Under the pieces are notes generated by a model. The model was not told where the DNA came from and did no database searches. It worked only from the letters and a program-made list of their open reading frames with translations. Both the position numbers and the translations under genes were made by a program. Shown here piece by piece: positions 30,998 through 34,116 of a stretch of DNA of 34,116 nt (position 1 is the first letter of the stretch; the number at the start of each line of letters is the position of its first letter). Origin of the DNA: HGM11788 sp964654945 (lineage in GTDB: Bacteria; Bacillota; Clostridia; Lachnospirales; CAG-274); the NCBI GenBank assembly GCA_964654945.1, contig CAZZLN010000015.1:1-34116 (forward strand), read 5' to 3'.

Positions 30998-32305
30998 ATG
31001 TTTTGTAAATACTGTGGAAAAAATTCAGGGACCTCGAATATATGCAGTGAGTGTAATGAAAAGATAAATAATACTATGCAAAACTGTAGTGTTGGGGAAA
31101 ATATAAACAGTAATCAGGAATATGATAGGTATAAGGAACAGCGTAAAACCTATAAAATAGCAGATGGACATATCGAATATAAAGGATTTTGGACTTTTCC
31201 CAGAATTATGGGTATAGTTGCTGCAATTCTCTTTGCTATTTGTTGTATTGAACCAATATACATATGCGGCGACGACGTGTATGTAAGTCTTATTGATATA
31301 CCAAAGGGAGGAAGTCTACTTTTAATTCCTTTGTTTATGCTGCTAAATGCAATATTTGACAAATCAATAACAACTGTATCCCTTTCAGGCATACATAGTG
31401 GTTTTTTAAGATTTAAGCTTTGTATATTTTGGGGAACTATAGGACTTTGTGCAATTATTATTACACCTTGTATGTTAAGTTATATTATAGGTATAGTTGT
31501 GCAAGGCTATATAGGCACTTTTTATATTGCTGTTATAAGTTGTGTATTACAGATTATTGCACCATTTTTAGTCAAAGAAAATGATGGAACAGGTATAAAG
31601 CCTGTTAAAAAATATGATTTTATATGGATTGTACCTTTAGTAGTTATTACTTTGTTTTTGTGTTGTAGGGTTTACAATGTAAATTATAATGGTTATAACG
31701 ATTATGTTGATACTTATGCAGATGATGATTCATACATAAATGATAATACCAATGTAAATAATACATATAATTCTGAAGTTAAACCTCAAACTAATCCTGT
31801 ATATAATAAGAGAGATGCTTATATATCAAAAATGGAGGAAATTGTTAGAGGAAGTGGTGGCAATAAGTATTGTGTTTACGACATTGATAATGATGGCACT
31901 GATGATTTTATTATTTTCTATAGAGGGTATGCAGGTTGGAATAATTACGAAGCATATGTTTATGAGGGTGATGATTTTATAAATGCTGGAGTATTTGAAG
32001 GTGTTGCTGGTGAAGATACTTGTATATATAAGAGCAGATATATAGGATTTTATGTTTATAGTGAAGATCTTTCCGGAGATTCCTTTAAATACATTTATTC
32101 AAAATATAAATATAATAATGGTATCGTATCTCTTGATTCAAATGATTATGTAGAAGAGACTATTTATGGTGATTACATTGTTGATGGTGATTATGTAGAT
32201 TATAATGCTTTTAGTCAAAATGTAAATATAATATTAGAAAATTATTTACCTTTTTCAGATAATAATGACTATTCAGCTATTGAAAGTGCAAATTTTAATA
32301 ATTAA
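30998..32305 (+). CDS. Zinc-ribbon membrane protein with calcium-loop-like extracellular domain
   Basis: The 435-residue protein starts with a zinc ribbon (Cys3, Cys6, Cys16, Cys19: MFCKYCGK ... ICSEC), followed by a linker and five or six membrane segments (about residues 68-230). Then comes a low-complexity Asn/Asp/Tyr stretch and a C-terminal domain (about 275-420) with DIDNDGTDDF, an EF-hand/FG-GAP-type calcium loop. The membrane part resembles the protein at 28150. GAGGG precedes the ATG. The layout, cytosolic zinc ribbon plus extracellular domain, suggests a membrane sensor or scaffold; the function is unknown. Confidence 0.75.
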   Translation: MFCKYCGKNSGTSNICSECNEKINNTMQNCSVGENINSNQEYDRYKEQRKTYKIADGHIEYKGFWTFPRIMGIVAAILFAICCIEPIYICGDDVYVSLIDIPKGGSLLLIPLFMLLNAIFDKSITTVSLSGIHSGFLRFKLCIFWGTIGLCAIIITPCMLSYIIGIVVQGYIGTFYIAVISCVLQIIAPFLVKENDGTGIKPVKKYDFIWIVPLVVITLFLCCRVYNVNYNGYNDYVDTYADDDSYINDNTNVNNTYNSEVKPQTNPVYNKRDAYISKMEEIVRGSGGNKYCVYDIDNDGTDDFIIFYRGYAGWNNYEAYVYEGDDFINAGVFEGVAGEDTCIYKSRYIGFYVYSEDLSGDSFKYIYSKYKYNNGIVSLDSNDYVEETIYGDYIVDGDYVDYNAFSQNVNIILENYLPFSDNNDYSAIESANFNN

Positions 32306-32315
32306 CACTTAGTTT

Positions 32316-32470
32316 AAAGGTGCTGTAAAAAAATCCCTAATTAACACAACCCATATCAGCATTTTGTTGATGTGGGTTGTCTTTTATCTTTATATATGCT
32401 TTTTCATCTTTTACGGCTTATCATAACAAAAAATGGGTACACTAATCGGGGCTTTTTTTACAGCCCCTTT
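32316..32470. repeat. MITE-like element with 28-base imperfect terminal inverted repeats
   Basis: The ends 32316-32343 and 32443-32470 are inverted copies matching at 24 of 28 positions (AAAGG-N-GCTGTAAAAAAA core). A central hairpin has arms ACAACCCATATC (32346-32357) and GATGTGGGTTGT (32369-32380) with an 11-nt loop. Related copies are at 13941-14060 (inverted) and 26478-26512 (fragment). There is no coding capacity. No clear target duplication was found. It lies between convergent genes and may also work as a terminator. Confidence 0.7.
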
Positions 32471-32471
32471 A

Positions 32472-32936
32472 TTATAGATTTGATTTTCCTGTTATATGTT
32501 CTATATCTATTTTATATACAGCTGCTTTGTGCCCGCCGGTATTTATATATTTCATACCTGCTTCTTTAAATTCAGGGGCAAATTTATCAATAAGCTTTTC
32601 AAGATATATTTCCTTATTTTCGGTTATTTCTGAAATTTTGCCAAAAATAATTACACTTTCATAATTTGTTGTAAATTTTTCAGAATTTACATCACTTTTA
32701 CCCACAATAGTAAAGGATATTTTTTTGCTGTTATTTATATTCTCAATTTTATGACCCTCGTTTTTTGCACAGTGAAAATATATGGCATTATCACAATAAA
32801 CATAATTTAAAGGTACGCCATAAGGATAGCCGTCACTTCCTATGGTTGAAAGTATACCATATTTTTCTTTTTCAAGAAGCTTAAATGTATTTTCTTCAGT
32901 CATAAGCCTTTCACATCTTCTCATTTTTCTGAACAT
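32472..32936 (-). CDS. Pyridoxamine 5'-phosphate oxidase-like flavoprotein, NimA-related
   Basis: A 154-residue FMN-binding split-barrel protein. Family landmarks are the N-terminal MRR...ERLMTEE, YGILSTIGSDGYPYGVPLNYVY, and YFHCAKNEGHKIENI. This subgroup includes Nim proteins linked to 5-nitroimidazole resistance, but most members are housekeeping flavoproteins of unknown substrate, and resistance cannot be inferred. The ATG at 32936 follows GGAGTG. It is convergent with the zinc-ribbon membrane gene and divergent from the gene at 33057. Confidence 0.85.
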   Translation of the reverse strand: MFRKMRRCERLMTEENTFKLLEKEKYGILSTIGSDGYPYGVPLNYVYCDNAIYFHCAKNEGHKIENINNSKKISFTIVGKSDVNSEKFTTNYESVIIFGKISEITENKEIYLEKLIDKFAPEFKEAGMKYINTGGHKAAVYKIDIEHITGKSNL

Positions 32937-32989
32937 AAAATCACTCCTTTTTTAATAAATAATTCATATTTTAATACCCATATCTATGA

Positions 32990-32995
32990 TATAAT
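32990..32995 (+). promoter_or_regulatory. Extended -10 promoter upstream of the double zinc-ribbon gene
   Basis: TGA precedes TATAAT (TGnTATAAT) without a clear -35, about 60 nt before the ATG at 33057. The same TATGATATAATA string stands before the kinase gene at 27016. Confidence 0.4.
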
Positions 32996-33056
32996 AGAAA
33001 AAATAAAAAGTAAATACTTAAAATTCTTAATTAATACTATAAATGGAGGTATATCT

Positions 33057-33587
33057 ATGGGAATTTTTGATGATTTTAATAAAGAAATAACAGATGCTGC
33101 AAATAAAATTGTATCAAAAACAAAAAGGTTTAAAAATGATACAATTTCTCAGACCAAAGCTATGTCTGATATAAATAAACTTAAATCCAAGCGAAAAGAT
33201 GCTGAAAAAAATATTGTTCGATTTTATATGGATTTGGGTAAAATGTATTACCAAAATTCCGGAAATAACTGTGAGGATATTTATAAAAGCCTTGTTGATA
33301 ATATTAAAAGGGAAGAATACGAGCTTAATAATATAGAATTACAAATTGCTGCTATAACAGGTGTTAAAAAATGCCGGAACTGTAATTCAAAAGTTCCTGA
33401 TGGCAGTGTTTTTTGCAATATATGCGGTTCTAAATTAGAACCTGAAAAAACAGCAGAACCTCAGTCTGATGAAAAAGCTGAGGAAGCACAGGCAGCTCCT
33501 GCTGAAAAAATATGTGAACAATGCGGCAAAAAGCTTCCTGACAATGGTGTATTTTGCACTAATTGCGGCAAAAAGTACAATTCTTAA
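33057..33587 (+). CDS. Coiled-coil protein with two C-terminal zinc ribbons
   Basis: The 176-residue soluble protein has a long helical, probably coiled-coil N-terminal part (about residues 1-100, Lys/Asp rich), then a zinc ribbon CRNC...FCNIC (about 104-121), an Ala/Glu/Pro linker, and a second ribbon CEQC...FCTNC (about 155-172). It may act as a structural or protein-binding factor. It is preceded by GGAGG and followed after 26 nt by a membrane protein gene, probably one operon. It adds to three zinc-ribbon genes in 3 kb. Confidence 0.75.
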   Translation: MGIFDDFNKEITDAANKIVSKTKRFKNDTISQTKAMSDINKLKSKRKDAEKNIVRFYMDLGKMYYQNSGNNCEDIYKSLVDNIKREEYELNNIELQIAAITGVKKCRNCNSKVPDGSVFCNICGSKLEPEKTAEPQSDEKAEEAQAAPAEKICEQCGKKLPDNGVFCTNCGKKYNS

Positions 33588-33613
33588 ATTACGAAAGAAA
33601 AGGATATATTATT

Positions 33614-34003
33614 ATGAAGAAAGTTGTTTTAATATTTTTTTTGGCAGTGATTGCTGCCTTGCAGCTGCCTTATGCAAATGTTATGGGCAGTGATATAACC
33701 TATAGCTTAAAAACCCTTTCCCTGTTATTTACAGATGGTATAATCAATAATCAGGGAACATTATTAATATATGCTCTGCCGCTTTTAGGCGTTATTACAT
33801 CCTTAATCGGTATTTTTTTTAATAAAAAGACTGAAATTATAACATCTCTGTTAGGGCTTCTTGGTGTAATGTACAGTGCATTTGTTTATTTTGCTTTTGC
33901 AAATATAGGAGCAAATGCAGGGGTGGGCTTTATTGTTTCATTAATTTCTTATATTTTTGCCCTTACGTTTTCTGTTGTAATACTTCGTGTAAATAAATAT
34001 TAA
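33614..34003 (+). CDS. Small polytopic membrane protein
   Basis: The 129-residue protein has a first hydrophobic segment that could be a signal anchor (about residues 2-24) and three more helices (about 50-66, 73-90, 100-124). No family is recognised. The ATG at 33614 follows AAAGGA; an upstream in-frame ATG at 33563 lies inside the previous gene. It is likely cotranscribed with the double zinc-ribbon gene. A terminator follows. Confidence 0.65.
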   Translation: MKKVVLIFFLAVIAALQLPYANVMGSDITYSLKTLSLLFTDGIINNQGTLLIYALPLLGVITSLIGIFFNKKTEIITSLLGLLGVMYSAFVYFAFANIGANAGVGFIVSLISYIFALTFSVVILRVNKY

Positions 34004-34011
34004 GTGTTTTT

Positions 34012-34050
34012 TTGTTCCCTTATTATATGTTAATATATGAGGGAATTTTT
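34012..34050 (+). terminator. Rho-independent terminator
   Basis: TTCCCT...AGGGAA with an extended A+T-rich stem (about 34014-34045) is followed by TTTTT. It ends the zinc-ribbon/membrane operon. Confidence 0.65.
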
Positions 34051-34072
34051 AAAAAAAACTGAAATAAATATG

Positions 34073-34101
34073 TTGACAATGGTAAAAAGATGTGTTAATA
34101 T
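34073..34101 (+). promoter_or_regulatory. Promoter of a gene beyond the right edge, TTGACA-17-TAATAT
   Basis: The -35 at 34073-34078 and the -10 at 34096-34101 have ideal spacing. The gene it drives lies outside the window. Confidence 0.65.
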
Positions 34102-34116
34102 ATTTTTTGTTGCTGA

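Noticed and set aside
32472..32936. Antibiotic (nitroimidazole) resistance gene
   Set aside because: NimA-like sequence is widespread in flavoproteins without a resistance role; sequence alone cannot support the claim.

Overview
The window is A+T-rich, densely coded DNA that looks like the genome of a low-GC Gram-positive anaerobe of the class Clostridia. The evidence is the AGGAGG-type ribosome sites, the -35/-10 promoters, the FabT/FabK-type fatty acid operon, the Rrf2 and MarR regulators, an S-layer-anchored carbohydrate esterase and no outer-membrane genes. A pectin-degrading, SLH-using lineage such as Monoglobaceae would fit, but that is a guess. Two runs of exactly 100 N are each flanked by the same 55 bases. 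This is the signature of a draft (probably metagenomic) de Bruijn assembly scaffolded across unmerged 55-base overlaps.

Layout. 1-2.5 kb: an orphan promoter-terminator pair, then a NusG_II protein / Gx transporter / ApbE operon linked to extracytosolic flavinylation. 2.5-6 kb (minus strand): an IscR-like Rrf2 regulator behind O-acetylhomoserine sulfhydrylase, then cardiolipin synthase. 6-6.4 kb: a hairpin-rich repeat interrupted by the first gap. 6.4-13.8 kb: HIT protein, a membrane-anchored SGNH-like protein lacking its catalytic residues, a fructuronate reductase/mannitol dehydrogenase-family enzyme, the second gap beside a GC-richer multi-hairpin RNA-like element, an RsmF-type rRNA methyltransferase, a Nudix hydrolase, an acidic-tailed membrane protein and an SLH-domain rhamnogalacturonan acetylesterase-like enzyme.

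14-18.3 kb: a complete pstSCAB-phoU phosphate uptake operon behind a possible Pho box. 18.4-26.1 kb: a type II fatty acid operon in the order fabT-fabH-fabK-fabD-fabG-fabF-fabZ-accD-accA plus a small membrane gene. A palindromic operator sits on its promoter. The genes for acyl carrier protein, biotin carboxyl carrier protein and biotin carboxylase are absent from the cluster.

26.1-34.1 kb is accessory in character. It holds IS256-like debris, a helix-turn-helix gene divergent from a membrane-anchored Ser/Thr kinase, a membrane protein, a copper-amine-oxidase-type stalk-domain protein, an XRE regulator, a tiny membrane protein, a zinc-ribbon pseudogene with two in-frame stops, a zinc-ribbon membrane protein with a calcium-loop-like tail, a NimA-like flavoprotein, a double zinc-ribbon coiled-coil protein and another membrane protein. 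A family of about 150-base repeats with imperfect terminal inverted repeats occurs at 13.9-14.06 kb and 32.3-32.5 kb, with a fragment at 26.5 kb. The most unusual items are the multi-branched RNA-like element at about 9.8-9.97 kb, the repeat family, the hairpin array at 6.25-6.4 kb, and the HTH/kinase/zinc-ribbon island.
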